64,000 nt of DNA from JAWKOK01 sp963698255 (GCA_963698255.1 CAVOQD010000014.1:1-64000); one strand, 5' to 3'; shown: positions 51,792 through 60,922, numbered from the stretch's first letter. Notes: generated by a model from the sequence alone, not told the origin. Made by a program: numbers and translations.

Positions 51792-53427
51792 ATGTCCAAC
51801 AGCGTTCCCGGCCCGATACCAACAGATCTTCCGCCCATCAATCCGACTCCGCCTGAGTCTGGCCGCCCGACGCTCGCGCGCAGCGCGAGCATTCTTTTTG
51901 TCGGCAACATGGCCAGCCGTGTGCTGGGTCTGGTGCGCGAGATGGTCATCGCCTACTTCTTTGGCGCCAGCGGCCAGGTCAGCGCCTTTCGCATCGCCAG
52001 CCAGGTGCCGACGCTGCTCTACGATTTTCTCGTCGGCGGCATGCTGAGCGCGGCGTTGGTCCCGGTGCTCAGCGACTACCTGCGCACGCGAACCCGCAAA
52101 GAGTTTGCCCGCCTGGCCAGCACATTGCTCGGCGTCTTCGCCATCATCCTGGCCCTGATCGTGATGCTGCTGGAGTTGACGGCGCCGTTCGTGGCGCAAC
52201 TGCTGGCCGGCGGTTTCGACAAGTTTGATCCCACGCTGCTTCCGCTCACCGTCAACCTGATTCGACTGATGTCGCCCTGCTGTCTGGCTCTTTAGCATGG
52301 CCGGCGTGGTCACGGCCATTCTCTACGCACAGGAACGCTTCGTCTTTCCCGCTATCGCCACTGCCGTCTACAACCTGGGGATTGTGATTGCGGCGCCGCT
52401 GTTGTCCGAGCGAATCGGCATCACCAGCCTCGCCGTCGGTGTTCTGCTGGGCAGCACGGTGCAATTGGCGCTGATGTGGTGGGATCTGCTACGTTCCGGG
52501 GTGACCATCCAACTCTACATCAACTGGCATCATCCGGCCTTGCGCAAGATCCTGCTGCTCTATGCACCGATTGCTGCCGGGCTGGTCGTCAGCCTCTTTC
52601 AGGTCGGGCTGGACCGGCGACTGGCCAGCGGCACCGGCGCAGAGAGCATCGCCTGGATGGCCAACGCCACAACGCTGCAACAGATGCCGCTGGGGTTGAT
52701 CAGCGTGGCGATCTCGCTGGCTGCATTGCCGCGGTTGAGCCAGTACTATGCGCTGGAAGATGAGAACAGCTATCGGCACACGCTGGGACGAGGGCTGCGG
52801 ATGGTGCTGCTGCTCATTGTGCCGGCGGCCGTCGGGCTGTGGCTCCTGGGCACGCCGGTGACCCGTTTGCTCTTTCAGCGCGGCGATTTCACTGCAGTCG
52901 ATACGGCCCAGGTGGTGCGTGCGCTGAACGTCTATCTGGTCGGCATGCTCTTCGCAGCCATTGATTTTCCGCTCAACTATGCCTTCTATGCGCGCAACAA
53001 TACGCTGCTGCCGGCCATGGTCGGCGTCGGCAGTGTGGCGGTCTATATGCTGGTTGCGTTCTCGCTGGTGGAATCGCTTGGCTATCTGGGGCTGGTCTGG
53101 GCCGACACGGCCAAGCAGGCGAGCCACGCCCTGGTCATGGTGCTGCTGTTGCGCTGGCGCGTCGGCCCGTTGGACTCGGGCATTGCCGGTGGAATTGTCA
53201 AAATAGCGGCGGCCGCACTGGGCATGGCCGCCGCTATTGTTCTGCTCCAGCGGCTGCTTGGGGACGGTCTGTCGTCGAGTCTGCCGGCCAACATCGCCTA
53301 CGTTGCGATAGTCGGTGGCATTGGTCTGATCTGCTATGTTGTTCTGCTCTCAGCATTGGGGTTGCCTGAAATGCAGGATGTGTCAGCGCGTATCCGGGGG
53401 CGGCGCGCGTGGAGCAAGGTGGACTGA
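51792..53427 (+). CDS. murJ: Lipid II flippase MurJ
   Basis: About 544 residues with 13-14 TM helices. The N-terminal MOP signature is ARSASILFVGNMASRVLGLVREMVIAYFFG, read in parts, followed by FRIASQVPTLLYDFLVGGMLSAALVPVLSDYL and, in the middle, MADATTLQQ-like WMANATTLQQMPLGLISVAI, highly typical of MurJ. TLLFQRG-like TRLLFQRGDFTAVDTAQV follows. It flips lipid II for cell-wall synthesis. One extra base near 52,285 splits it (span 3n+1). The ATG at 51792 precedes a proline-rich cytoplasmic N-terminus; an in-frame start 36 codons upstream would overlap the trxB terminator and is unlikely. Confidence 0.88.
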
Positions 53428-53546
53428 GTGGCGTTGATCGATAGTGTGAGGCGGTGCGGAGAATCCGAAATTTTGGGTCTTGGCCCCAACGCGACGTATA
53501 ATTGAAGCAATAGCAAGTCTGAATCTGAGAGACGAGGAAGAAACCC

Positions 53547-53822
53547 ATGGCTTCTAAGAAGAATCGTAAGAAGAGCAATCTTACCAGCGCCAACCCACGC
53601 AACTATAGTGAACTCTACAAAGACGACAAAACGGTTGTTACCAAGACCCCGACGGCTGTGGAAGGTTCGGCCACTTCTGCGGCTACATCTGATTCTGACA
53701 AGAAATCAGACAATATCGATTGGAAACACGACTATGCCTATGTCGTAAAGGATCTGCGCCAGTTGCTGATCGTTTCAGCGATTCTCTTCGCCTTGGTGAT
53801 TGGCATTGGATTGATGATCTAG
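53547..53822 (+). CDS. Small single-pass membrane protein
   Basis: 91 residues: a Lys/Asn-rich N-terminus (MASKKNRKKSN), a Ser/Thr-rich linker, DYAYVVKDLRQLLIVSAILF and a C-terminal TM helix ending GIGLMI. A ribosome-binding site (GAGGAAG) lies upstream. I know no function; proteins of this plan with a conserved D-Y-x-Y-V-x-x-DL-R-x-L box before the helix are common as lone small genes in related bacteria (from memory). The gap 53,823-54,005 after it shows nothing. Confidence 0.7.
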   Translation: MASKKNRKKSNLTSANPRNYSELYKDDKTVVTKTPTAVEGSATSAATSDSDKKSDNIDWKHDYAYVVKDLRQLLIVSAILFALVIGIGLMI

Positions 53823-54005
53823 GTAGATCGGTCCGACCCAATTGGCCTTGTGGCCGAAGTCTTGCTGAGATGAAAATAGTGTGAACGGTGCGCAGAGTTT
53901 CTGCGCATTGTTTGTTTCACGGCAATGGGGTTTTGTCGAGAAGGCTGTGGCGACGAAACAACGCAGTGAATTGTGTAGCCTGGAAGTTGATTCACCCTCA
54001 GACTT

Positions 54006-54714
54006 TTACGTGCCTACGGCCTTTTCTGGTTGCGATCTGCCGGATGCAAGGAGTAGCCACGCCGAAGCGTGGAAGATCCAGCAGAGCCAAAAATTGCGCG
54101 TGAAGATGAAGAGGATGGTACTGATGACAAGGATGGCGACTTTGAGCAGCTTGTCCGCTCTGCTCAGCGGTTGCAGCAACACGGCCGGCAGTGCCAACAG
54201 TGTCGCGATCCAGATGGCCCAATAGCTGGTCAAGTCTGTACCCGCAGCCGTCAGCAGCGCAATCTCCCAGACTGCGCCGCGCAGAAACGACCACTGAAAC
54301 TGCTCGGCGCCGGCCATGAAAACGCTCAAGGCGTAGGATGGCAGGCCAGTTGTTCTTCCCGACGTTTCGGACGAATTCAGTCGATTGGCTTCGGTTCCAA
54401 GACTGTCGATCTCGCCAGAGGCTGCCAGTGTGAAGCGCACGACCGCCATCAGCCCAATCAGGATTGCCGTCAGCACAATTCCGATGCTCAATGTGGCCTG
54501 CCAGTCGATGCCGGTCAGCCCCATCAACCGAGGCGATAGGCTCCCCGAGATCAGGCCCGCATAGGGAATCAGTATCCAGCGTGCCAGATTGATCCAGCGA
54601 AGTTGGCGATGGCGACCAGAAGCGGCTCGTCAGCCGGATGGCCACCCAGCCGAGCAGACTGATGAGGATCCAAAATCCTGGGTTGTTGGGGTGCAAGAGC
54701 GACTGTATGTCCAT
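54006..54714 (-). CDS. Multi-pass membrane protein of unknown function
   Basis: About 235 residues with five or six hydrophobic segments (FWILISLLGWVAIRL, LRWINLARWILIPYAGLISG, ATLSIGIVLTAILIGLMAVV, YWAIWIATLLALPAVLLQ, LLKVAILVISTILFIFT). The end, RNFWLCWIFHASAWLLLA, has a weak resemblance to the last helices of CPBP/CAAX-protease-like proteins, but the catalytic Glu-Glu motif is not seen. The start is the second Met (54714) or the first (54726). One extra base near 54,590 splits the frame (span 3n+1). Confidence 0.65.
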
Positions 54715-54815
54715 GCCGGCGGGCAAGCCTTCCGCTTTTCAGTTCAGACCGTTCTCTAGCCAGAACATTGCAATCAAGAGCGACTCGATCAGAAAGCGCT
54801 TTGAACGGAACTTAA

Positions 54816-55031
54816 GTGAGCCTACGTAGATTCCTGATCCTTCTCGCAATATTGCTGCTGCTCATGCTCTGGCGTCCGGCCGCGCTCTGGGAACAGGGCA
54901 AAGTGGTCTGGGGCAAACGAGACCGCTTTCTGCGCGTCGCCGTGTTTGTGTTGGCCATCTACCTGATCTACGGCATTTTTCAACTCTATCGCCAGGGCGG
55001 CATTCCGGGCGTTCCCGGACTCTCCTGGTAG
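54816..55031 (+). CDS. Small two-helix membrane protein
   Basis: 71 residues from a GTG at 54816: LRRFLILLAILLLLMLW, a charged loop (EQGKVVWGKRDRF), a second helix (VAVFVLAIYLIYGIFQLY), and a short tail GGIPGVPGLSW. No family recognised. It is divergent from the upstream membrane gene and followed by a terminator. Confidence 0.65.
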   Translation: MSLRRFLILLAILLLLMLWRPAALWEQGKVVWGKRDRFLRVAVFVLAIYLIYGIFQLYRQGGIPGVPGLSW

Positions 55032-55051
55032 GCCCATTCGATTGCCAACAA

Positions 55052-55086
55052 AAAACCACCCGTCTCATGTGAAGACGAGTGGTTTT
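55052..55086. terminator. Bidirectional terminator between small membrane gene and tRNA-Thr
   Basis: A 14-bp stem with one mismatch (AAAACCACCCGTCT / AGACGAGTGGTTTT) and a 7-base loop. The A/T ends allow termination of the plus-strand small gene and of the minus-strand tRNA. Confidence 0.82.
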
Positions 55087-55090
55087 GAGA

Positions 55091-55163
55091 AGCCGTTGAT
55101 CGGAGTCGAACCGATGACCTGAGCATTACGAGTGCACCGCTCTACCAGCTGAGCTACAACGGC
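55091..55163 (-). tRNA. tRNA-Thr (anticodon CGT)
   Basis: The minus strand folds as a cloverleaf: acceptor GCCGTTG/CAACGGC, D-arm GCTC-AGCTGGTA-GAGC, anticodon loop CTCGTAA giving anticodon CGT, variable loop AGGTC, T-arm ATCGG-TTCGACT-CCGAT. The anticodon stem GTGCA/TGCTC has one T-T mismatch at the second pair. CCA is not encoded. It lies downstream of efp on the same strand. Confidence 0.93.
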
Positions 55164-55213
55164 AATTACTTGCGCAAGTATATCCAAATCAGCGCAAAAG
55201 ATCAAGTTTCGGC

Positions 55214-55243
55214 GCAACCGGATAAACGCGTTTATCCGGTTGC
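55214..55243. terminator. Perfect 30-bp palindrome downstream of efp
   Basis: GCAACCGGATAAACG and its exact reverse complement are joined with no spacer, 26 bases after the efp stop. As RNA it would form a stem with a 4-6 base loop and probably terminates or stabilises the efp transcript. A binding site for a dimeric protein is the alternative. Confidence 0.65.
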
Positions 55244-55268
55244 CAATCGCTCGATTCCCCTCGCGCTG

Positions 55269-55832
55269 CTACTGCTGCACACGGGTGACATAGCTGGCCG
55301 TACGTGTGTCGACGCGTATGACATCGCCCTCTTTCACGAACATCGGGGCCTGAATCTTTAGCCCGGTCTCCAACTCAATCTGCTTGTTGGGCGTGTTGGC
55401 GGTGTCGCCGGCAACAGCGGCCTCGGCCCATACGACATTCAGGTCAACCGTCGTCGGCAGCTCAATGGCAATCGGCTCGCCTTCGTAGGTATCCAACTCG
55501 ACAATCTGGTTGTCGGTGAGATACTCCAGCACCCCCTCCAAGGCCTCTGCGGTCAGCAGAACCTGTTCGTAGGTCTTGGTGTTCATGAAGTAGTAGAATT
55601 CACCGTCGGTATAGAGATATTCGACGTCGTTGGACTCAAGGCGCACATCATTGACGCGGGCGCCGTTGTTGAACGTCTTTTCGACGGTGGAGCCGGTGCG
55701 TAGATTGCGTACCTTCAGTCGAATCGTGGCGCCGCCACGCGCAACCTTGATGTGCTGATACTCCAACACTTTCCAAAGTTGACCATTTTCTTCGTAGACA
55801 TTTCCCTTGCGTAAAGTCTGTACGTCTGCCAT
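55269..55832 (-). CDS. efp: Elongation factor P
   Basis: A complete 187-residue protein, the normal length. It relieves ribosome stalling at proline runs. The N-terminal KOW-like domain has DVQTLRKGNVYEENGQLWKV and the tip loop HIKVARGGATIR; the tip residue is Arg32 where many EF-Ps have a modified Lys (KPGKGGA). The OB domains follow (EYLYTDGEFYYFMNTKTYEQ, VTTTV-like ELPTTVDLNVVWAE), and the end is DTRTASYVTRVQQ, close to the family consensus GDxIxVDTRTGxYxxR. No frameshift. Confidence 0.95.
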   Translation of the reverse strand: MADVQTLRKGNVYEENGQLWKVLEYQHIKVARGGATIRLKVRNLRTGSTVEKTFNNGARVNDVRLESNDVEYLYTDGEFYYFMNTKTYEQVLLTAEALEGVLEYLTDNQIVELDTYEGEPIAIELPTTVDLNVVWAEAAVAGDTANTPNKQIELETGLKIQAPMFVKEGDVIRVDTRTASYVTRVQQ

Positions 55833-55857
55833 TCCTGATATCCCTTGTGCTCTAGGT

Positions 55858-56130
55858 TCAGTCCGTCACGACCGGTCATTCTGAGCGGTCTGCCGAGGTC
55901 AATCTCTCCGACCTGTGAACGGCGGAGAATTTCGGCGCAGCCGAAATCGTGATCTGCTGAAATTTCGATTCCATGTTCACTGAGGACCATTATATTGGGC
56001 GGCGAACAGCGGTGTCAAAGATAGAGTGGTGTAAAATGGATACCAAGAGTTCACACGCTGATGGAAAGCGAGATTCTTCGCTGGTTTCCAGCCAGAGTGG
56101 AGCATCTGATCAAACCCGCTCAGAATGACA
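55858..56130. repeat. Dispersed repeats between efp and ruvA
   Basis: This stretch has no gene. It contains GACCGGTCATTCTGAGCGG, a GAATTTCGGCGCAGCCGAAA hairpin, and a TTCTTCGCTGG ... CTCAGAATGACA copy, related to the repeats at 41,336-42,029. Confidence 0.55.
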
Positions 56131-56155
56131 AATCATGGGCAACTGGGAATGAGCG

Positions 56156-56737
56156 CTAACTGCTAAACTGGCCGAGCGCCAGCCGCAGCCGTTCTTCGAC
56201 GGTGACGGCATCGCTGGGGATGGTCTGTACGGCTCGTTGCGCCTCGACGACGCTGTAGCCCAAGCTGGTCAGCGCTTCGATCACTTCGGTGTCCACGTCC
56301 GTGATCCGTGAAAGCGTGTCAAGCCCGCTCGTCGGTGGCGCCACTTTGTCCTTCAGTTCGAGCACGATCTTCTGGGCCGTGCGCTTGCCGATGCCGGGCA
56401 CGCGCGCGATCACGCCCGGTTCATCGTTGGCCAATGCCAGCCGTAGGGCATCGGGTGTCAGCGTGCTCAATGTGGAAAGTGCAACCTTGGGGCCGACGCC
56501 GTTGACGCTCAGCAGTTGCTCGAAGATGGTCAACTCTTCTTCATCAGAGAATCCGAAGAGCGTCAACGCATCCTCGCGCACCTGAAGATAGGTGTGCAGG
56601 CGCACGGCATCGCCTTCACGAACTTGGGCCAGGGTGGGGTCCGTCGCAAAGACTTTGAGGCCAATGGCGCCGCCGAGTTCGATGATGAGGTGGTCCTTGC
56701 CATGACCAATCGCGATGCCGTTCACAGTTCGAATCAT
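56156..56737 (-). CDS. ruvA: Holliday junction branch migration protein RuvA
   Basis: 193 residues from the ATG at 56737 (GAGAGGAAA ribosome-binding site); the open frame upstream is repeat DNA. The OB domain runs from MIRTVNGIAIGHGKDHLIIE to RLHTYLQVREDALTLFGF. Two helix-hairpin-helix motifs follow (LLSVNGVGPKVALSTLS, IARVPGIGKRTAQKIVLELKD), and the C-terminal RuvB-binding domain has VIEALTSLGYSVVEAQRAVQ. It works with RuvB and RuvC in recombination; neither lies in this window. Confidence 0.95.
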   Translation of the reverse strand: MIRTVNGIAIGHGKDHLIIELGGAIGLKVFATDPTLAQVREGDAVRLHTYLQVREDALTLFGFSDEEELTIFEQLLSVNGVGPKVALSTLSTLTPDALRLALANDEPGVIARVPGIGKRTAQKIVLELKDKVAPPTSGLDTLSRITDVDTEVIEALTSLGYSVVEAQRAVQTIPSDAVTVEERLRLALGQFSS

Positions 56738-56844
56738 GAATTTCCTCTCGGCAGGCCGATATTGAGTACGATCGTGCTGCCCGGAATTGTATGCGAGGCC
56801 GTACACACAGTCAATTTGATCGCAAAGCGCGTTGAAGCCGGCGT

Positions 56845-56947
56845 AGTCACAATTGTCAATGGCTGGGTTGTCAATGGTCAGTGAAGGTCGTCTTGCCGTC
56901 GGCACAGCCATTGACAATTGACCATCGAAAGTTGACCATTGACAATT
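56845..56947. repeat. Inverted repeat of the TCAATGG family
   Basis: Copies of ATTGTCAATGG and its reverse complement CCATTGACAATT alternate on both sides of a 20-base centre between ruvA and the SPFH gene. Same family as 26,508 and 47,101. Confidence 0.65.
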
Positions 56948-57049
56948 CTCTATCGGGCAAAAAGCCGCTCATTGCCGCACCGACGTAGGCACAGTATAAT
57001 AGTGAAGTGAGCATGCCAATCTGTCAATGATCCAATGGTGGAGGTCGCC

Positions 57050-57865
57050 ATGAATGTTGCTGCGTTGTTTATCATAATCGTCGGTCTGTTGTTTATCCTG
57101 GTGGTGATTCGGGCATCGATCAAAGTAGTGCCCGAGTATGAACGAGGTGTGATCTTTCGTCTGGGACGGGTGCAGGCGGCCAAGGGGCCGGGCCTGTTCT
57201 TTATTATTCCGTTCGTCGATAAGATGAGTCAGGTCGACATGCGTGTCGTTACGTTGGATGTGCCGACGCAAGAGGCCATCACACGGGACAACGTGACCGT
57301 CAAGGTCAACGCCGTCTGCTATTTCCGTGTCATGGATCCCATTGCCGCTGTGGTGCAAGTCTCCAACTATCTGGTTGCGACCCAGCAGATCGCACAGACG
57401 ACGTTGCGCTCCGTGTTGGGCCAGAGCGAACTGGATGAGTTGCTTTCGCAGCGCGAGCAGATCAACCGAGAGTTGCAACAGATCATCGACGAGCAGACCG
57501 AGCCGTGGGGTATCAAGGTCAGTATCGTCGAGGTCAAGGATCTGGAAATGCCCATCTCCATGCAGCGGGCCATGGCGCGCCAGGCCGAGGCCGAGCGTGA
57601 GAAACGCGCCAAGATCATCAGCGCCGAGGGCGAAATGTTGGCGGCCCAGGAATTGACGGCTGCCGCCCGCATCATGTCCGGAGCCGACGGTGCACTACAA
57701 CTGCGCTTTTTGCAGACGCTCAACGCCATTGCCGCGGAGAACAACAGCACCATCGTCTTCCCGCTGCCTATCGAGTTGATGCGCGGCATTATGGGGGTCA
57801 CCGATTCAAGCGGCGTCTCTTCCGGCAACGCCCTGACCGGTAGCACTCAGGAGAGTTCTGAATAG
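57050..57865 (+). CDS. SPFH-domain (stomatin/slipin-like) membrane protein
   Basis: A complete 271-residue protein from the ATG at 57050 (GGAGG upstream). One N-terminal TM helix (LFIIIVGLLFILVVIRA), then the SPFH/band-7 domain (VPEYERGVIFRLGRVQAAKG, VDMRVVTLDVPTQEAIT, VKVNAVCYFRVMDP), a coiled-coil region rich in Glu/Ala (RQAEAEREKRAKIISAEGEM) and LNAIAAENNSTIVFPLPIEL. It forms oligomers at the membrane. The usual NfeD partner is not adjacent; DUF971 and M50 genes follow directly. Confidence 0.9.
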   Translation: MNVAALFIIIVGLLFILVVIRASIKVVPEYERGVIFRLGRVQAAKGPGLFFIIPFVDKMSQVDMRVVTLDVPTQEAITRDNVTVKVNAVCYFRVMDPIAAVVQVSNYLVATQQIAQTTLRSVLGQSELDELLSQREQINRELQQIIDEQTEPWGIKVSIVEVKDLEMPISMQRAMARQAEAEREKRAKIISAEGEMLAAQELTAAARIMSGADGALQLRFLQTLNAIAAENNSTIVFPLPIELMRGIMGVTDSSGVSSGNALTGSTQESSE

Positions 57866-58239
57866 TGGCAATCTCAACACGTCCGATCGACATTGCAGTG
57901 GATCGCAGCGCGGGATTGTTGCAGATCACATGGCAGGACAACGTGACCTACAGCTATCCGCTGGACTGGCTGCGCGCACATTGCCCATGCGCCACATGTT
58001 TGGAAGAGCGGCGTGAGGCTGCTGTCAATGTGAACGAGTTGACGTTGCATAGCGGGCCGCTGCCCAGCTCGGAGATCGCCGGCGCGGAATTGGTCGGCAA
58101 CTACGCCATTCGACTGGACTGGAGCGATGGACATTCGACCGGCATCTACCCGTTCCTGGATCTGAGATCGGCGGCAGAGTCGGCATCAGAATCGGGCGAG
58201 GGCGGACTTGCCGATCCGTTCTCCAAGCCGCGGAGCTAG
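57865..58239 (+). CDS. DUF971 protein
   Basis: 124 residues from a GTG that shares one base with the SPFH stop. It has DIAVDRSAGLLQITWQDNVT, LDWLRAHCPCATCLEERR with a CxCxxC-like cysteine group, ELVGNYAIRLDWSDGHSTGIYPFLDL and a Ser/Glu tail. This is the gamma-butyrobetaine-hydroxylase-like N-terminal domain (DUF971), often fused or next to Fe-S carrier genes and thought to bind metal. No such gene is adjacent here. Confidence 0.87.
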   Translation: MAISTRPIDIAVDRSAGLLQITWQDNVTYSYPLDWLRAHCPCATCLEERREAAVNVNELTLHSGPLPSSEIAGAELVGNYAIRLDWSDGHSTGIYPFLDLRSAAESASESGEGGLADPFSKPRS

Positions 58240-58241
58240 AT

Positions 58242-59414
58242 TTGGGGACATCATTCACCTTCTTTCGAGTCTATGGCATCGATATCAAGGTTCACTGGTC
58301 CTTCCTGCTGATCCTGATCTACGGTGCGATTGCCTTTGGTGGCCGCACCGATAGCCTGATCGTGAGCGCGCTGTACGGCATCCTGATCACGCTGCTGCTC
58401 TTTGTCTGCGTAACCCTGCATGAGTTTGGCCATGCGGCAGTGGCCAAGCACTATCACATCAACGTGCCCAGCATCACGCTGCTGCCCATTGGCGGGCTGG
58501 CCAATCTGGAGAAGATCCCCGAAAAACCGAGCCAGGAATTCTTCATCGCCATCGCCGGGCCTGCTGTGAACATACTGCTGGCGCTCGTGCTGATTCCGCT
58601 CGCCCTGCTGATCGCCGGGGCGCAGGCGGGCATGGGATCCTCCTTGCCCACCGTCAACGGTCTGCGCGGCGAAATGTTGGAACCGGGCCTGCTCAATCTG
58701 GTGATCTACCTGATCTCCACCAACCTGTTGCTGGCCTTTTTCAACCTCATGCCCGCCTTTCCCATGGACGGTGGGCGAATTCTGCGAGCACTCTTGGCGA
58801 TTCGCCTGTCCTATGTGATGGCGACACGAATTGCCGTCTATGTCGGGCGGTTTATGGCCATTCTCTTTGCCGTCTGGGGCATGTTTGGCGGCGGTATCTT
58901 CCTGTTGCTCATCGCCTTTTTTGTCTATGTCGGCGGCGGGGCTGAGCGGGAAGCCGTCGAACACCGGGCGGTGCTGCGCAACATTCCTGCGCTTCGAGCG
59001 CTGACGTCCGCCTCGGTCTGGCTCTACACCAGCGAGCAGATCGCACGGGCTGTCGAACTGGCAGGGCAGAATCGTCAGACGGACTATCCGGTCCGCGATC
59101 TTGGGGGAAACTTCGTCGGTGTGCTCACTCGGTCTACGCTGGTCAAGACGCTTAACGAACAGGGGATGGACGCTCGGGTTGTCGATGTGATGACGCCCAG
59201 GGCCTCTGTTCCAGTCTGCGCGATCGAAAACGATCTGGCCGTCGTGTGGGAGACGATGATGCAGACCAACAGCCGCGTTGTCGCCGTCATGGAGGACGGG
59301 CGCCTGCTGGGTCTGATCACGCTGGACAGCATATCCGAGGTCGTTCATGAGCTGGGCGTTGCCAGGCTCAACGCGACGCAGCGCAACGACGAGCGTTCGT
59401 TCTCAATTCTGTAG
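58242..59414 (+). CDS. M50 site-2-protease family zinc metalloprotease with CBS domains
   Basis: A complete 390-residue protein; the start appears to be TTG at 58242, three bases after the DUF971 stop. It has about five TM helices with the zinc motif CVTLHEFGHAAVAKHYH and the third ligand in NLMPAFPMDGGRILRALLA. The C-terminal half has paired CBS motifs (DYPVRDLGGNFVGVLTRSTL, VMTPRASVPVCAIENDL, RVVAVMEDGRLLGLITLDSI). This is the rhomboid-unrelated intramembrane protease of the SpoIVFB/Rip3 group. CBS domains suggest control by an adenine nucleotide. The substrate is unknown. Confidence 0.93.
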   Translation: MGTSFTFFRVYGIDIKVHWSFLLILIYGAIAFGGRTDSLIVSALYGILITLLLFVCVTLHEFGHAAVAKHYHINVPSITLLPIGGLANLEKIPEKPSQEFFIAIAGPAVNILLALVLIPLALLIAGAQAGMGSSLPTVNGLRGEMLEPGLLNLVIYLISTNLLLAFFNLMPAFPMDGGRILRALLAIRLSYVMATRIAVYVGRFMAILFAVWGMFGGGIFLLLIAFFVYVGGGAEREAVEHRAVLRNIPALRALTSASVWLYTSEQIARAVELAGQNRQTDYPVRDLGGNFVGVLTRSTLVKTLNEQGMDARVVDVMTPRASVPVCAIENDLAVVWETMMQTNSRVVAVMEDGRLLGLITLDSISEVVHELGVARLNATQRNDERSFSIL

Positions 59415-59425
59415 AGATTTGCCCG

Positions 59426-60242
59426 ATGCCCAGCTTTGACACGCAAGACGGCGTTATCAATTACGAAGTGCTCAACGCAACTGGCCGACCGGCCGGCGAG
59501 GCGCCCGATCTGGTGTTGCTGCACAACTTCATGAGCACGGGGCACGCCGCCTGGGGGCCGATGCTCGACAGCCTCTCTCTTCGTTACCGCGTTTTATTGC
59601 CCGATCTGCCAGGGCATGGTCGCTCTGCCGGGCACCCTGTGCGCTATGACCATGGTGTCATGGCTCGCCAGTTGGCGGCCCTCCTGGCGGCGGAGAACGC
59701 GTCAGACGCCCATCTGGCCGGATGCAGCAGCGGCGGCATGATCGCACAGTTGCTTGTGCAGCACGGCCTCGCCAATCCGGCCAGCCTCACGCTGGTGAGC
59801 ACGACCTATACGAATCGCTACGAGGGTCTTGGGGAACCTGAACGGACCCCACGCACCTTCAGCGCCAGCCGAGCTTGGCTGGCGGCGACGGCAAAGCTGC
59901 ATGATCCCTATCGAGCGCGGTGCTGGATACTACGAGGAGCTCTTGTTGCCCGGCTTTCGCCGGTTGCGCCCGGAAACAACCATCGATCTGCCGTTGTCCG
60001 CACTGTCCGGCTGGAGACTTCCGGTCTGTCTCATTCACGGCGAGCAGGACGAGTTCTTCCCGATAGGCATTGCCGAGGAGATGGCTGAAACCTTGCCCGA
60101 TGCAGAATTGCATATTGTGTCGGGGCAGAGCCATTCGCTGATCTTCCGCCAGCCGTGGAAGGTGCTGCGCCTGATGGAGACATTCCTAGGACGCCAGACG
60201 ATGCGTCAAACCCAAACAACCATTTCACCAGAGAACAATTGA
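59426..60242 (+). CDS. Alpha/beta hydrolase
   Basis: About 271 residues. It has APDLVLLHNFMSTGHAAW (oxyanion region), LLPDLPGHGRSAG, the nucleophile elbow AGCSSGGMIAQLL (Ser in GxSxG form GCSSG), the acid in CLIHGEQDEFFP and the His in IVSGQSHSLIF. It resembles 3-oxoadipate enol-lactonase/esterase-like hydrolases; the substrate cannot be stated. One extra base near 59,910 (cccTatcgag) splits the gene (span 3n+1). It lies between M50 and rpe in the same direction. Confidence 0.85.
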
Positions 60243-60250
60243 GGTCAACT

Positions 60251-60922
60251 ATGAGCAGTGCGCGTCGAGTGAAGCTAGCCCCGTCCATCCTGACCGCCGA
60301 TTTCGGGCATTTGGCGACCGAGATCCAGGCTGCCGAAGCCGGCGGAGCGGACTACATTCATCTCGATGTCATGGATGGCATGTTCGTGCCCAACATCTCG
60401 TTTGGTCCGACCATTGTGGAGACTGTCCGCCGGCATACGACCCTGCCGCTGGATGTGCATCTCATGGTGCAGGAGCCGGATCGGTATGTGGAGATGTTCG
60501 CGGAAGCGGGCGCTGACATTCTAACGGTTCATGTCGAGGCGTGTCTGCATTTGAACCGCACCATTCAGCGCATCAACGACCTGGGCTGCAAGGTTGGCGT
60601 CGCCATGAATCCGGCCACCAGCTTGGAGTGTATGCGTGAAATTCTGCCCTTTGTCGACATGGCGTTGGTCATGAGCGTCAACCCCGGCTTTGGCTCCCAG
60701 AAGTTCATTGAGACCAGCACGAGCAAGCTGACGCGCATGCAACGTTTGATCGAGCAATTTAATCCGCTCTGCGATCTGGAGGTCGATGGGGGCGTTGCCG
60801 CACACAATATCGATGATGTCGTCGGTTCGGGCGCCAATGTGATCGTCGTGGGGTCGGCGGTCTTCAACGATCGTTCACCGGTCGCCGAGAACATCGCAGC
60901 GCTGCGGGCCGCGCTGGATTGA
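60251..60922 (+). CDS. rpe: Ribulose-phosphate 3-epimerase
   Basis: A complete 223-residue TIM-barrel enzyme from the ATG at 60251 (GAGG 7 bases upstream). It has KLAPSILTADFGHLATEIQ, the metal site in YIHLDVMDGMFVPNISFG, PLDVHLMVQEPDRY, VMSVNPGFGSQKFIE and LEVDGGVAAHNIDDVVGSGAN. It interconverts ribulose-5-phosphate and xylulose-5-phosphate in the pentose phosphate pathway. The divergence from family consensus is small. Confidence 0.95.
   Translation: MSSARRVKLAPSILTADFGHLATEIQAAEAGGADYIHLDVMDGMFVPNISFGPTIVETVRRHTTLPLDVHLMVQEPDRYVEMFAEAGADILTVHVEACLHLNRTIQRINDLGCKVGVAMNPATSLECMREILPFVDMALVMSVNPGFGSQKFIETSTSKLTRMQRLIEQFNPLCDLEVDGGVAAHNIDDVVGSGANVIVVGSAVFNDRSPVAENIAALRAALD

Noticed and set aside
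54006..54714. CPBP/CAAX-type intramembrane protease
   Set aside because: Only the last helices look similar; the Glu-Glu and His motifs needed for the family were not found.
58251..59348. Long minus-strand open frame (365 codons) opposite the M50 gene
   Set aside because: It is Gln/His/Asp-rich without domain features and is an antisense shadow of a well-supported gene. Similar shadows opposite thrC, the DegT gene and others were left out.
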